NCBI RefSeq assembly: GCF_041435195.1
Contig: NZ_CP108106.1
Location: 6,425,501 to 6,489,500 of the forward strand
Origin: Streptomyces sp. NBC_00224
Lineage (GTDB): Bacteria; Actinomycetota; Actinomycetes; Streptomycetales; Streptomycetaceae
Length of the DNA stretch: 64,000 nt
Direction: 5' to 3'
The notes below the pieces were generated by a model that saw only the letters and a list, made by a program, of their open reading frames with translations, had not been told where the DNA came from and searched no databases. The translations under genes and the position numbers were made by a program. Positions 1 through 8,337 of the stretch are shown one piece after another. How positions within the stretch are numbered: the first letter of the stretch is position 1; each line of letters begins with the position of its first letter.

Positions 1-780
1 GCCGAGCGTCTTGTAGTCGCAGTTCAGGATGTTCGCCCGGTGGCCCGGGCTGTTCATCCAGGCCTCCATGACCGCCTTGGCGTCGGCCTGGCCGCGGGCG
101 ATGTTCTCGCCGCCCAGATTGCCGACCCCCGCCTTCGCGGCCCGGTCCCAGGGGCTCTTGCCGTCCGGGTCGGTGTGGTCGAAGAAGCCGCGCGCCGCCA
201 TGTCGTCGCTGAACGCGGTGGCCAGCGCCGCCAGCGAGGCATCGGCCTTCACCGGGCTGCAGCCCGCCTGCGCGCGCTGCTGGTTGACCAGCGAGACAAT
301 GGTGGCAGCGGCCGCCTGCTCGGCACTGGGCGCCTTGATCTGCCGCTGCTCCGGGACGACCTTCGCCTTGGACGGGTGCGCGGACGGCGTGGCCGTCTTC
401 GGCGCGGCCGCCGGGGCGGACGTCTTCTCCCGCGTCGGCGTCGGCGCGGCCGACGACGGCTTCTGGGAGGGCGTGGCGGAGGGAGAGGTGAGAGGTGCGT
501 GACTGCTCGGCGAGGTGATCGGCGCCGAGGGGGCCGCGCTGGTCGGCTTCACGGCCTCGCCGCCCTGCTGACGCAGATCGGAGGTGCCGCCCGCCTGGAC
601 GTGCTCGCCCGTGGGGCCGCCGTTGAGCTCGAAGGAGGAGCCGCCCGGCAGTAGGCCGGAGGCTATGGCTACGGCGCCCACCGCCACGGCGGCGGACGCG
701 CCGAGCAGCCCGGTGCGCACGGGCACGACGGGCCGCTTCTTGTTCTTGGCGGGCGCGGCGGAGCGACGATGGCGTCCCAT
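1..780 (-). CDS. Secreted CAP-domain (SCP/PR1-like) protein, C-terminus cut by window edge
   Basis: The reading frame runs leftward from an ATG at 780 and is still open at base 1, giving 260 codons. It begins with a basic stretch (MGRHRRS...KNKKRP) followed by one hydrophobic segment (about residues 20-42), which suggests a signal anchor or signal peptide. A long Ala/Pro/Ser/Thr-rich linker follows (about 60-150). The last about 100 residues show CAP hallmarks: LVNQQRAQAGC, a GENIA segment and a SPGHRANIL segment. CAP proteins are secreted; the bacterial members have no single agreed function. The gene is divergent from acyP. The last tens of residues lie outside the window. Confidence 0.85.
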   Translation of the reverse strand, partial: MGRHRRSAAPAKNKKRPVVPVRTGLLGASAAVAVGAVAIASGLLPGGSSFELNGGPTGEHVQAGGTSDLRQQGGEAVKPTSAAPSAPITSPSSHAPLTSPSATPSQKPSSAAPTPTREKTSAPAAAPKTATPSAHPSKAKVVPEQRQIKAPSAEQAAAATIVSLVNQQRAQAGCSPVKADASLAALATAFSDDMAARGFFDHTDPDGKSPWDRAAKAGVGNLGGENIARGQADAKAVMEAWMNSPGHRANILNCDYKTLG

Positions 781-947
781 CAGCGGGCCTCCCTCATTGC
801 TTCGGTGCTGTGGTCCCTGGGCCCCAGGCCCCGTACGGGGGCGACGGATGCTGGTCCGAACGGGTGAGGCTCATTGCGTCGGGACTGTACGCCATGACGC
901 AAGAGGGCGAAGTGCTCCGTGAGGTATTGGCCGGTTAGCGTGCACCC

Positions 948-1229
948 ATGAACGAAGATGCACGGCTCACCGCCTGGGTACGCGGCCGAGTACAGGGAGT
1001 GGGCTTCCGCTGGTTCACCAGGGCAAACGCTTTGGAGATCGGTGGCCTCGTCGGATTCGCGCTCAACCTCGACGACGGCAGGGTGCAGGTCGTGGCCGAG
1101 GGGCCGCGTGATAAATGCCACCGTCTGCTGGAGTGGCTGAGGGACGGCGACACACCCGGCAGGGTCGACGGAGTCACCGAGATCTGGGCCGCGCCGCGCG
1201 GCGGCTACGACACCTTCGCGATCCGCTAG
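948..1229 (+). CDS. acyP: Acylphosphatase
   Basis: A 93-aa protein matching the normal length of acylphosphatases, which hydrolyse carboxyl-phosphate bonds of acyl phosphates in the cytoplasm. The phosphate-binding loop [11 protein letters not shown] lies at residues 13-23, with the catalytic Arg at 21. The catalytic Asn is in [11 protein letters not shown] (N40). The ATG at 948 gives the full family N-terminus. Acylphosphatase just upstream of smc is the usual Streptomyces arrangement. Confidence 0.93.
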   Translation: MNEDARLTAWVRGRVQGVGFRWFTRANALEIGGLVGFALNLDDGRVQVVAEGPRDKCHRLLEWLRDGDTPGRVDGVTEIWAAPRGGYDTFAIR

Positions 1230-1609
1230 GACGGCCCGGCCGCCCGCATCGCGGCCCGGGGGCCGCCTACCAGTCGGTCGGTCCGGGTCCGGGGCCCCTG
1301 ACCTCGTACGACTTCGTTGTTGCCAATCGCCCTCCGGCGTGCAAGGCTGCCGCTAGAAGGATGATCTCCACGCCCCCAGGGCTCCGAGGAGAGGCCTCGC
1401 CGGGTGCGTCCCGGCCGAACGGCCCCCGGACTGCCCGCCGATACGGGGCGTGATCGTGTTGACCGTCAAACTTTTTGGTGAGACGCTGGAAGCCCCGCGC
1501 ACCTTAGCTGTTTGGCACCAAGAACACAGTCAAGTCCAAGCACCGCGGGTGCGATTCCCTCACGACCCAACCGCTTCGGTCGGTCACTCATTGTGGAGGA
1601 CCATCCATC
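1230..1609. other. Intergenic region, 380 bases
   Basis: No coding frame is convincing here. The first 50 bases are very GC-rich and could fold as a terminator for acyP. A TTGACC hexamer at 1459-1464 is a possible -35 for the downstream small gene, but no good -10 follows at 16-18 bases. The segment 1465-1600 is less GC-rich than its surroundings and contains small hairpins (CACC-GCG-GGTG near 1540), so a structured 5' leader is possible. GTGGAGGA just before 1610 is the ribosome-binding site of the next gene. Confidence 0.4.
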
Positions 1610-1828
1610 ATGGCAAAGGCGCTTCTCGGTTACGTCGGCGGTTCCGACCCGCGACTCCTCGCCGAGATGCGACGGCTCCAGCAGCGTGTCCAGGACCTAG
1701 AGTCCGAGCTCGTACGGATCCAGTCCGAGAAGGACGCGCTGTCCGCTGCCGTTGCTTCGCACCGCGGAGACTCGCTGCTCGAAGGCATCGACATCGACGT
1801 ACCCCAGGCGGAGCCTGCGCTCACCTGA
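1610..1828 (+). CDS. Small conserved coiled-coil protein upstream of smc
   Basis: A 72-aa protein starting MAKALLGYVGG, preceded by GGAGGA at a normal distance. Residues 17-45 (LAEMRRLQQRVQDLESELVRIQSEK) form clear heptads, predicting a short coiled coil; the tail is acidic. I recognise it as a protein conserved beside smc in streptomycetes but know of no assigned function. Its position invites a link to chromosome organisation or cell division, but that is only inference. Confidence 0.75.
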   Translation: MAKALLGYVGGSDPRLLAEMRRLQQRVQDLESELVRIQSEKDALSAAVASHRGDSLLEGIDIDVPQAEPALT

Positions 1829-2076
1829 TCCCGGGTCGCACCCGAAGGCCCGTAGGTGAGATCCACTCTCCAGAGATAGATATGCAAGGGGCGCCTTGGC
1901 GTCCCTTCTTTCTTGCCCGGACCGTCTTTGTCGCCCGTCTCTGCCGCCCGGTGTGCGCCGCCCCTCCGCTCCGTGCGGTCTTTCTCATCCGGTGTGCCCT
2001 GCGTGGCCAGAGGTGAAACCGCCGGGGGTGCGCCTTCCCGGGGCGTCACGGGGCGCGGAGAGTAGAGTCCGACGGC

Positions 2077-5000
2077 GTGCACCTCAAGGCCCTCACCCTG
2101 CGCGGGTTCAAATCCTTTGCTTCCGCGACGACGTTGAAGTTCGAGCCCGGCATCACCTGTGTGGTGGGCCCCAACGGCTCCGGCAAGTCCAATGTGGTGG
2201 ACGCGCTGTCCTGGGTCATGGGCGAGCAGGGCGCCAAGTCGCTGCGCGGCGGCAAGATGGAGGACGTCATCTTCGCCGGGACGACCGGCCGCCCGCCGCT
2301 GGGCCGCGCCGAGGTCTCCCTCACCATCGACAACTCCGACGGCGCCCTGCCCATCGAGTACGCCGAGGTCACCATCACCCGGATCATGTTCCGGGGCGGC
2401 AGCAGCGAGTACCAGATCAACGGCGACACCTGCCGTCTGCTCGACATCCAGGAGCTGCTCTCCGACTCCGGCATCGGGCGCGAGATGCATGTGATCGTCG
2501 GGCAGGGACAGCTCGACTCGGTGCTGCACGCCGACCCGATGGGCCGCCGGGCCTTCATCGAGGAGGCGGCCGGCGTCCTCAAGCACCGCAGGCGCAAGGA
2601 GAAGGCGCTGCGCAAGCTGGACGCGATGCAGGCCAACCTCGCGCGCGTGCAGGACCTCACCGACGAACTGCGGCGCCAGCTCAAGCCGCTGGGCCGGCAG
2701 GCGGCCGTCGCCCGCCGGGCCGCCGTCATCCAGGCCGATCTGCGCGACGCCCGGCTGCGTCTGCTCGCCGACGACCTGGTGCGGCTGCGCCGGGCGCTGC
2801 GGGCCGAGATCGAGGACGAGGCGGCGCTCAAGCAGCGCAGGGACAGCGCCGAGGCCGAGCTGAAGGCCGCCCTCGCGCGCGAGGCGGAGCTGGAGGACGA
2901 GGTCCACCGGCTCGCGCCCCGCCTCCAGAGCGCCCAGCAGACCTGGTACGAGCTGTCGCAGCTGGCCGAGCGGGTGCGGGGCACCGTCTCGCTCGCGGAC
3001 GCGCGCGTGAAGAGCGCCACCGCCCAGCCGCCGGAGGAGCGGCGCGGGCGCGACCCGGAGGATATGGAGCGCGAAGCCGCCCGGATCCGGGAGCAGGAGG
3101 CGGAGCTGGAGGCGGCCCGCGAGGCGGCCGAGCGCGCCCTGGAGGACACCGCGTCCCACCGCGCCGAGCTGGAGCGGGAACTCGCGCTGGAAGAGCGTCG
3201 TTTGAAGGATGTGGCCCGGGCCATCGCGGACCGGCGCGAGGGCCTGGCGCGGCTGCACGGACAGGTCAACGCGGCGCGGAGCAGGGCGGGTTCGGCGCAG
3301 GCGGAGATCGACCGGCTGGCGGCGGCGCGCGACGAGGCGGGCGAGCGGGCGGCGCTGGCCCAGGAGGAGTACGAACAGCTGAAGGCCGAGGTCGACGGCC
3401 TGGACGCGGACGACCACGAGCTCGGCGAGGCGCACGAGCGCGCGAAGCGCGAGCTCGCGGAGGCCGAGGCGGCCCTGGGCGCCGCCCGGGAGGCGGTCAC
3501 GGCCGCCGAGAGGAAACGTGCCGCCGTGGCCGCCCGCCACGACGCGCTCGCCCTGGGCCTGCGCCGCAAGGACGGCACGGGCGCGCTGCTCGCCGCCCAG
3601 GACTCGCTCGCCGGGCTGCTCGGCCCGGCCGCCGCGCTGCTCACCGTCGCGCCCGGCCACGAGGTGGCGGTGGCCGCGGCCCTGGGCGCCGCCGCCGACG
3701 CGCTCGCGGTGTCGGGACCCGCCACCGCCGCCGAGGCGATCCGGCTGCTGCGCAAGCAGGACGCCGGGCGGGCCGCGCTCCTGGTGGGCGGGCTGCCCGG
3801 CCCCCAGGAGCCCGATCCCGTACGGCCGGGCGGGCCGCCGTACGCGGCGGACCTGGTGCGCGGCCCGGAGGAACTGCTGCCCGCCGTAAGGAAGTTGCTG
3901 CGCGGGATCGTGGTCGTGGGCACCCTGGAGGACGCCGAGGACCTGGTCTACGCGCAGCCGGGCCTGACCGCCGTCACCGCCGAGGGCGATCTGCTCGGGG
4001 CGTACTTCGCACACGGAGGATCCGCCGGGGCGCCCAGCCTGCTGGAGGTGCAGGCGTCGGTCGACGAGGCCGCCGCCGAACTCGCCGAGCTCGCGGTGCG
4101 CTGCGAGGAGCTCGCCGAGGTCCAGCGAACGGCGGGGGAGCGGCGGACCGGGTGCGCCGAGCGCGTCGAGGAGCTGGGGGAGCGGCGCCGGGCCGCCGAC
4201 CGGGAGAAGTCGTCCGTCGCCCAGCAGCTCGGGCGGCTCGCCGGGCAGGCGCGCGGCGCCGCCGGCGAGGCCGAGCGCACGGCGGCGGCCGCGGCTCGCG
4301 CCCAGGAGGCCCTGGAGAAGGCGCTTGAGGAGGCGGAGGAGCTGACCGAGCGGCTGCTCGTTGCCGAGGAAAATCGCCCCTCCGGGGAAGAAGGGGCGGA
4401 GGAGCCGGACACCTCCGTACGGGACCGGCTCGCCGCCGACGGGGCCAACGCCCGCCAGACCGAGATGGAGGCCCGCCTCCAGCTGCGTACGCACGAGGAG
4501 CGGGTGAAGGGCCTGGCCGGGCGGGCCGACGCGCTGGACCGGGGCGCCCGCGCCGAGCGCGAGGCCCGCGCCCGGGCCGAGGAGCGGCGCGAGCGGCTGC
4601 GCCACGAGGCCCGGGTGGCGGCGGCCGTGGCGGCGGGCGCGCGGACCCTGCTCGCCCACGTCGAGGTCTCGGTGGTGCGGGCGGAGCGGGAGCGGGCCGC
4701 CGCCGAGGCCGCGAAGGCCGCGCGCGAGCAGGACCTGGCGGGCGCCCGGGCCACCGGCCGCGACCTCAAGGGCGAGCTCGACAAGCTGACGGATTCGGTG
4801 CACCGCGGCGAGGTACTCGGTGCCGAGAAGCGGATGCGGATCGAGCAGTTGGAGACGAAGGCGCTGGAGGAGCTGGGGGTGGAGCCGGCCGGGCTGGTCG
4901 CCGAGTACGGCCCCGACCAGCCGGTGCCCCCGTCCCCGGCCGCCGAGGGAGAGGAGCTTCCCGACGACCCGGACCACCCGCGCAACCGGCCCACGGGTTT

Positions 5001-5649
5001 CGACCGGGCGGATCAGGAAAAGCGACTGAGGTCAGCCGAACGGGCGTACCAGCAGTTGGGAAAGGTCAACCCGCTCGCGCTGGAGGAGTTCGCGGCGCTG
5101 GAGGAGCGGCACAAGTTCCTCTCCGAGCAGCTGGAGGACCTGAAGAAGACCCGGGCCGACCTTCTTCAGGTGGTGAAGGAGGTGGACGAGCGCGTCGAGC
5201 GGGTCTTCACGGAGGCGTACCGGGACACGGCCAGGGAGTTCGAGGGCGTCTTCTCGCGGCTCTTCCCGGGCGGCGAGGGGCGGCTGATCCTGACCGACCC
5301 GTCCAACATGCTCGCCACCGGTGTGGACGTGGAGGCGCGGCCGCCGGGCAAGAAGGTGAAGCGGCTTTCGCTGCTCTCGGGCGGCGAGCGGTCGCTGACG
5401 GCCGTGGCGCTGCTGGTGTCGATCTTCAAGGCGCGGCCGAGCCCGTTCTATGTGATGGACGAGGTCGAGGCGGCGCTCGACGACACCAATCTGCAGCGGC
5501 TCATCCGGATCATGCAGGAGCTCCAGGAGTCCTCGCAGCTGATCGTGATCACGCACCAGAAGCGGACGATGGAGGTCGCGGACGCGCTGTACGGCGTGTC
5601 CATGCAGGGTGACGGCGTCTCCAAGGTCATCAGCCAGCGCCTTCGCTAA
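2077..5649 (+). CDS. smc: Chromosome segregation protein SMC
   Basis: A 1190-aa condensin ATPase that compacts and organises chromosomes, working with ScpA/ScpB. The N-terminal ATPase half has Walker A GPNGSGKS at residues 31-38. A long coiled coil (about 170-500) leads to the hinge (about 505-660), followed by the return coiled coil. The C-terminal half carries the signature LLSGGERS (about 1099-1106) and Walker B FYVMDEVEAALDD (about 1125). Length matches other actinobacterial SMC proteins. The start is GTG 2077, which gives the usual MHLKALTLRGFKSFA N-terminus. Confidence 0.97.
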   Translation: MHLKALTLRGFKSFASATTLKFEPGITCVVGPNGSGKSNVVDALSWVMGEQGAKSLRGGKMEDVIFAGTTGRPPLGRAEVSLTIDNSDGALPIEYAEVTITRIMFRGGSSEYQINGDTCRLLDIQELLSDSGIGREMHVIVGQGQLDSVLHADPMGRRAFIEEAAGVLKHRRRKEKALRKLDAMQANLARVQDLTDELRRQLKPLGRQAAVARRAAVIQADLRDARLRLLADDLVRLRRALRAEIEDEAALKQRRDSAEAELKAALAREAELEDEVHRLAPRLQSAQQTWYELSQLAERVRGTVSLADARVKSATAQPPEERRGRDPEDMEREAARIREQEAELEAAREAAERALEDTASHRAELERELALEERRLKDVARAIADRREGLARLHGQVNAARSRAGSAQAEIDRLAAARDEAGERAALAQEEYEQLKAEVDGLDADDHELGEAHERAKRELAEAEAALGAAREAVTAAERKRAAVAARHDALALGLRRKDGTGALLAAQDSLAGLLGPAAALLTVAPGHEVAVAAALGAAADALAVSGPATAAEAIRLLRKQDAGRAALLVGGLPGPQEPDPVRPGGPPYAADLVRGPEELLPAVRKLLRGIVVVGTLEDAEDLVYAQPGLTAVTAEGDLLGAYFAHGGSAGAPSLLEVQASVDEAAAELAELAVRCEELAEVQRTAGERRTGCAERVEELGERRRAADREKSSVAQQLGRLAGQARGAAGEAERTAAAAARAQEALEKALEEAEELTERLLVAEENRPSGEEGAEEPDTSVRDRLAADGANARQTEMEARLQLRTHEERVKGLAGRADALDRGARAEREARARAEERRERLRHEARVAAAVAAGARTLLAHVEVSVVRAERERAAAEAAKAAREQDLAGARATGRDLKGELDKLTDSVHRGEVLGAEKRMRIEQLETKALEELGVEPAGLVAEYGPDQPVPPSPAAEGEELPDDPDHPRNRPTGFDRADQEKRLRSAERAYQQLGKVNPLALEEFAALEERHKFLSEQLEDLKKTRADLLQVVKEVDERVERVFTEAYRDTAREFEGVFSRLFPGGEGRLILTDPSNMLATGVDVEARPPGKKVKRLSLLSGGERSLTAVALLVSIFKARPSPFYVMDEVEAALDDTNLQRLIRIMQELQESSQLIVITHQKRTMEVADALYGVSMQGDGVSKVISQRLR

Positions 5650-5654
5650 CCCAT

Positions 5655-5802
5655 CTTCAAGACTTGAACAAGTGCGACACGCCAGGGTCGCTCAACTCAC
5701 AGGTCTACCCCTATTGACTTCGAAACTTGAAGGCATAGTCTCTGCAACGTTGCTTTTACCTTCAAGTGGTGGGTGACCTGAAGTTGTGCGCCACTTGAAG
5801 TG
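5655..5802 (+). promoter_or_regulatory. Promoter of the sugar permease with an array of CTTGAAG/CTTCAAG motifs
   Basis: A good vegetative promoter is TTGACT (5714-5719), 16 bases, TAGTCT (5736-5741). Around it the motif CTTGAAG or its complement recurs: CTTCAAG 5655-5661, ACTTG-AA-CAAGT 5662-5673 (palindrome), ACTTGAAG about 5725-5732, CTTCAAG 5760-5766, CTGAAGT near 5779, and CACTTGAAGTG 5792-5802 (palindrome). This looks like a multi-site operator. It resembles the CTTGCAG repeats known at Streptomyces maltose and chitinase promoters, but the regulator here is not known to me. Confidence 0.65.
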
Positions 5803-5846
5803 CCCCCAACGCCCGGCGACGCTGCCGGGCGGCCCCAGGAGTTCAC

Positions 5847-7265
5847 GTGACCAGCACCACGCAGCCACAGGCCTCGGGAGCCCGCACGGCGCACCCCGAG
5901 CACCTCGGCCATGTCATCTTCATCGCGGCGGCGGCCGCGATGGGCGGCTTCCTCTTCGGCTACGACAGCGCCGTGATCAACGGCGCCGTCGAGGCCATCA
6001 GGGGCCGTTACGACATCGGCTCGGCGGCGCTCGCCCAGGTCATCGCGATCGCCCTGATCGGCTGTGCGATCGGCGCCGCCACCGCGGGCCGGATCGCCGA
6101 CCGCATCGGCCGCATCCGCTGCATGCAGATCGCCTCCGTGCTCTTCACCATCAGCGCCGTCGGCTCCGCGCTCCCCTTCGCCCTGTGGGACCTGGCCTTC
6201 TGGCGCATCATCGGCGGCTTCGCCATCGGCATGGCCTCGGTGATCGGCCCCGCCTACATCGCCGAGGTCGCCCCCGCCGCGTACCGCGGGCGGCTCGGCT
6301 CCTTCCAGCAGGCCGCCATCGTCATCGGCATCGCGATCTCGCAGCTGGTCAACTGGGGCATCCTCAACGCCGCGGGCGGCGACCAGCGCGGGCACCTGAT
6401 GGGCCTGGAGGCCTGGCAGGTCATGCTCGGCGTGATGGTCGTCCCGGCCGTCCTGTACGGCCTGCTCTCCTTCGCGATCCCCGAGTCGCCGCGCTTCCTG
6501 ATCTCGGCCGGCCGCGACGCGCGCGCCCGTGAGGTGCTCAAGGAGGTCGAGGGCGAGCACATCGACCTGGACGCCCGCGTCGCCGAGATCGAGCACGCCA
6601 TGAAGAGCGAGCACAAGTCGTCCTTCAAGGACCTGCTCGGCGGCTCGTTCTTCTTCAAGCCGATCGTCTGGGTCGGCATCGGCCTCTCGGTCTTCCAGCA
6701 GTTCGTCGGCATCAACGTCGCGTTCTACTACTCCTCGACGCTGTGGCAGTCGGTCGGCGTCGATCCTTCGCAGTCGTTCTTCTACTCGTTCACCACGTCG
6801 ATCATCAACATCGTCGGCACCGTGATCGCGATGATCTTCGTCGACCGGATCGGCCGCAGGCCGCTGGCGCTCATCGGCTCGGTCGGCATGGCCGTCGGCC
6901 TCGCCCTGGAGGCCTGGGCCTTCTCGTACGACCTCGTCGACGGCAAGCTGCCCGCCACCCAGGGCTGGATCGCCCTGGTCGCCGCGCATGTCTTCGTGCT
7001 CTTCTTCGCCCTGTCCTGGGGCGTGGTGGTCTGGGTCTTCCTCGGGGAGATGTTCCCGAACCGGATCCGCGCCGCCGCCCTCGGCGTCGCCGCCTCCGCC
7101 CAGTGGATCGCCAACTGGGCCATCACCGCGAGCTTCCCGTCGCTGGCCGACTGGAACCTCTCCGCGACCTATGTGATCTACACGATCTTCGCCGCCCTCT
7201 CGATCCCCTTCGTACTGAAGTACGTGAAGGAGACCAAGGGCAAGGCGTTGGAGGAGATGGGCTAA
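5847..7265 (+). CDS. glcP: MFS sugar permease, glucose permease type
   Basis: A 472-aa member of the sugar-porter branch of the major facilitator superfamily, with about 12 membrane segments. Family marks are present: GYDSAVINGA in helix 1, GRIADRIGR in the first cytoplasmic loop, PESPRFL before the central loop, QQFVGINVAFYYSS in helix 7, DRIGRRPLAL and a C-terminal KETKGKALEEM. This matches the Streptomyces H+-coupled glucose permease GlcP, found near ftsY in S. coelicolor. GTG start at 5847 has AGGAG five bases upstream. The exact sugar is inferred from the family and location. Confidence 0.85.
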   Translation: MTSTTQPQASGARTAHPEHLGHVIFIAAAAAMGGFLFGYDSAVINGAVEAIRGRYDIGSAALAQVIAIALIGCAIGAATAGRIADRIGRIRCMQIASVLFTISAVGSALPFALWDLAFWRIIGGFAIGMASVIGPAYIAEVAPAAYRGRLGSFQQAAIVIGIAISQLVNWGILNAAGGDQRGHLMGLEAWQVMLGVMVVPAVLYGLLSFAIPESPRFLISAGRDARAREVLKEVEGEHIDLDARVAEIEHAMKSEHKSSFKDLLGGSFFFKPIVWVGIGLSVFQQFVGINVAFYYSSTLWQSVGVDPSQSFFYSFTTSIINIVGTVIAMIFVDRIGRRPLALIGSVGMAVGLALEAWAFSYDLVDGKLPATQGWIALVAAHVFVLFFALSWGVVVWVFLGEMFPNRIRAAALGVAASAQWIANWAITASFPSLADWNLSATYVIYTIFAALSIPFVLKYVKETKGKALEEMG

Positions 7266-7293
7266 TCCCCGCTGCCCCTCTCTCCTCGAACGC

Positions 7294-7330
7294 GTACTGC
7301 CCCGGCTCACCCATGGAGCCGGGGCAGTAC
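7294..7330. terminator. Bidirectional terminator between convergent genes
   Basis: A perfect 15-bp stem: GTACTGCCCCGGCTC (7294-7308) pairs with GAGCCGGGGCAGTAC (7316-7330) around a 7-base loop. It lies between the permease and the convergent oxidoreductase and includes the latter's last codons and stop. Confidence 0.85.
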
Positions 7331-8278
7331 GTCGTCCGTGAACAGGCGCAGACTGCGCCACCCCTCCTCCAGTGGCATCCCGCCGCACAGCGGGTGCAGG
7401 ACGAGGCTCTCGGCGCCGAGCGAGGCGCACTCCTCGGGCGTCACGATCCGGTAGACGCCCTCGGCGCGCAGCTCCTCCACCGTGGACGCCGCCGACCGCA
7501 CCGCCGAGCGGATGTCCTTGGACTGCCAGGACGCGTACATCCGCGCCTCGTGCAGGAAGTGCTGCCCGTACAGCGCCCAGGCCCGGTCCGGGTCCTCGCT
7601 CAGATGCAGCAGGGGAGTCTTCTCGGCGGGCATCATCGTCCAGCCCTCGGTGCCGTGCAGGGCCAGCTGCTCGCGGTAGTACGCATCGAGGTCCGGCAGG
7701 TGCGCGCTCGGGAAGAACGGCAGCCCGAGCCGCGCCGCCCGCCGGGCCGCCGCCTTCGAGGAGCCGCCGACGAGCAGCATCGGGTGCGGCTGCGTGAACG
7801 GGCGCGGGGTGACCCGTACCGTGCGGCCCTGGTAGGTGAACGGCTCGCCCGTCCACGCCTTGAGCAGCGTCTCCAGGAGCAGGTCCTGGAGCTTGCCGCG
7901 CCGGCCCCACTCGACGCCCGCCTGCTCGTACTCCTCGGGCCGGTAGCCGATCCCCGCGACCGTCACCAGGCGCCCGCCGCTGAGCAGGTCCAGGACGGCG
8001 ATGTCCTCGGCGAGCCGCAGCGGGTCGTACAGCGGGCCGATGATCGCGGAGACGGTGACCGCGATCCGGCTGGTGGCGCCGAAGACAGCGCCCGCGAAAG
8101 CGAACGGGGAGGGCAGCCAGCCGTTGCCGGTGCCGTGGTGCTCCTCGGTCTGGACGGTGTCGACGCCGTGCGCGTCGGCGTACGCGGCCATCTCCACCGC
8201 GGCGCGGTAGCGGGCCGACAGGGTCTCGGGCGGCTCGTGCGGGGCCACCAAGTTCATGCGTACGACCGTGAACGGCAT
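7307..8278 (-). CDS. LLM-class flavin-dependent oxidoreductase (luciferase-like)
   Basis: A 323-aa protein of the bacterial luciferase-like monooxygenase superfamily, FMN- or F420-dependent TIM-barrel enzymes. Typical features are VQTEEHHGTGNGWLPSPF near residue 42, AVTVSAIIGPLYDPLRLAEDIAVLDLLSGGR (about 72-102), and GIGYRPEEYEQAGV. The substrate cannot be told from sequence. It lies downstream of an NCS1 permease on the same strand, so it may act on the permease's nitrogen-heterocycle substrate (inference). The ATG at 8278 follows GGAGGGGGAC, which is buried in a hairpin described separately. Confidence 0.85.
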   Translation of the reverse strand: MPFTVVRMNLVAPHEPPETLSARYRAAVEMAAYADAHGVDTVQTEEHHGTGNGWLPSPFAFAGAVFGATSRIAVTVSAIIGPLYDPLRLAEDIAVLDLLSGGRLVTVAGIGYRPEEYEQAGVEWGRRGKLQDLLLETLLKAWTGEPFTYQGRTVRVTPRPFTQPHPMLLVGGSSKAAARRAARLGLPFFPSAHLPDLDAYYREQLALHGTEGWTMMPAEKTPLLHLSEDPDRAWALYGQHFLHEARMYASWQSKDIRSAVRSAASTVEELRAEGVYRIVTPEECASLGAESLVLHPLCGGMPLEEGWRSLRLFTDDVLPRLHG

Positions 8279-8284
8279 GGGAAA

Positions 8285-8321
8285 GTCCCCCTCCGCCGGG
8301 CTGGATCCGGTGGAGGGGGAC
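8285..8321 (-). promoter_or_regulatory. Hairpin enclosing the Shine-Dalgarno of the LLM oxidoreductase gene
   Basis: On the minus strand, GTCCCCCTCC (8321-8312) pairs perfectly with GGAGGGGGAC (8294-8285) across a 17-base loop. The second arm is the ribosome-binding site, six bases before the ATG at 8278. It may act as a translational switch, or as a partial terminator after the permease gene. Confidence 0.6.
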
Positions 8322-8337
8322 GGTAGCTGACGAAGCG

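Noticed and set aside
1500..1600. tRNA-like T-arm segment (GCGGGTGCGATTCCC) in the gap before the small gene
   Set aside because: No acceptor stem, anticodon arm or complete cloverleaf can be drawn around it; only isolated resemblance.
1630..4977. 1115-codon open frame antisense to smc
   Set aside because: It mirrors the GC codon bias of smc, has no recognisable domain, and smc matches its family over the full length.
5838..5851. parS-like TTCACGTGA sequence at the glcP start
   Set aside because: Only the nine central bases resemble the 14-base consensus; the outer bases, needed for ParB binding, differ.
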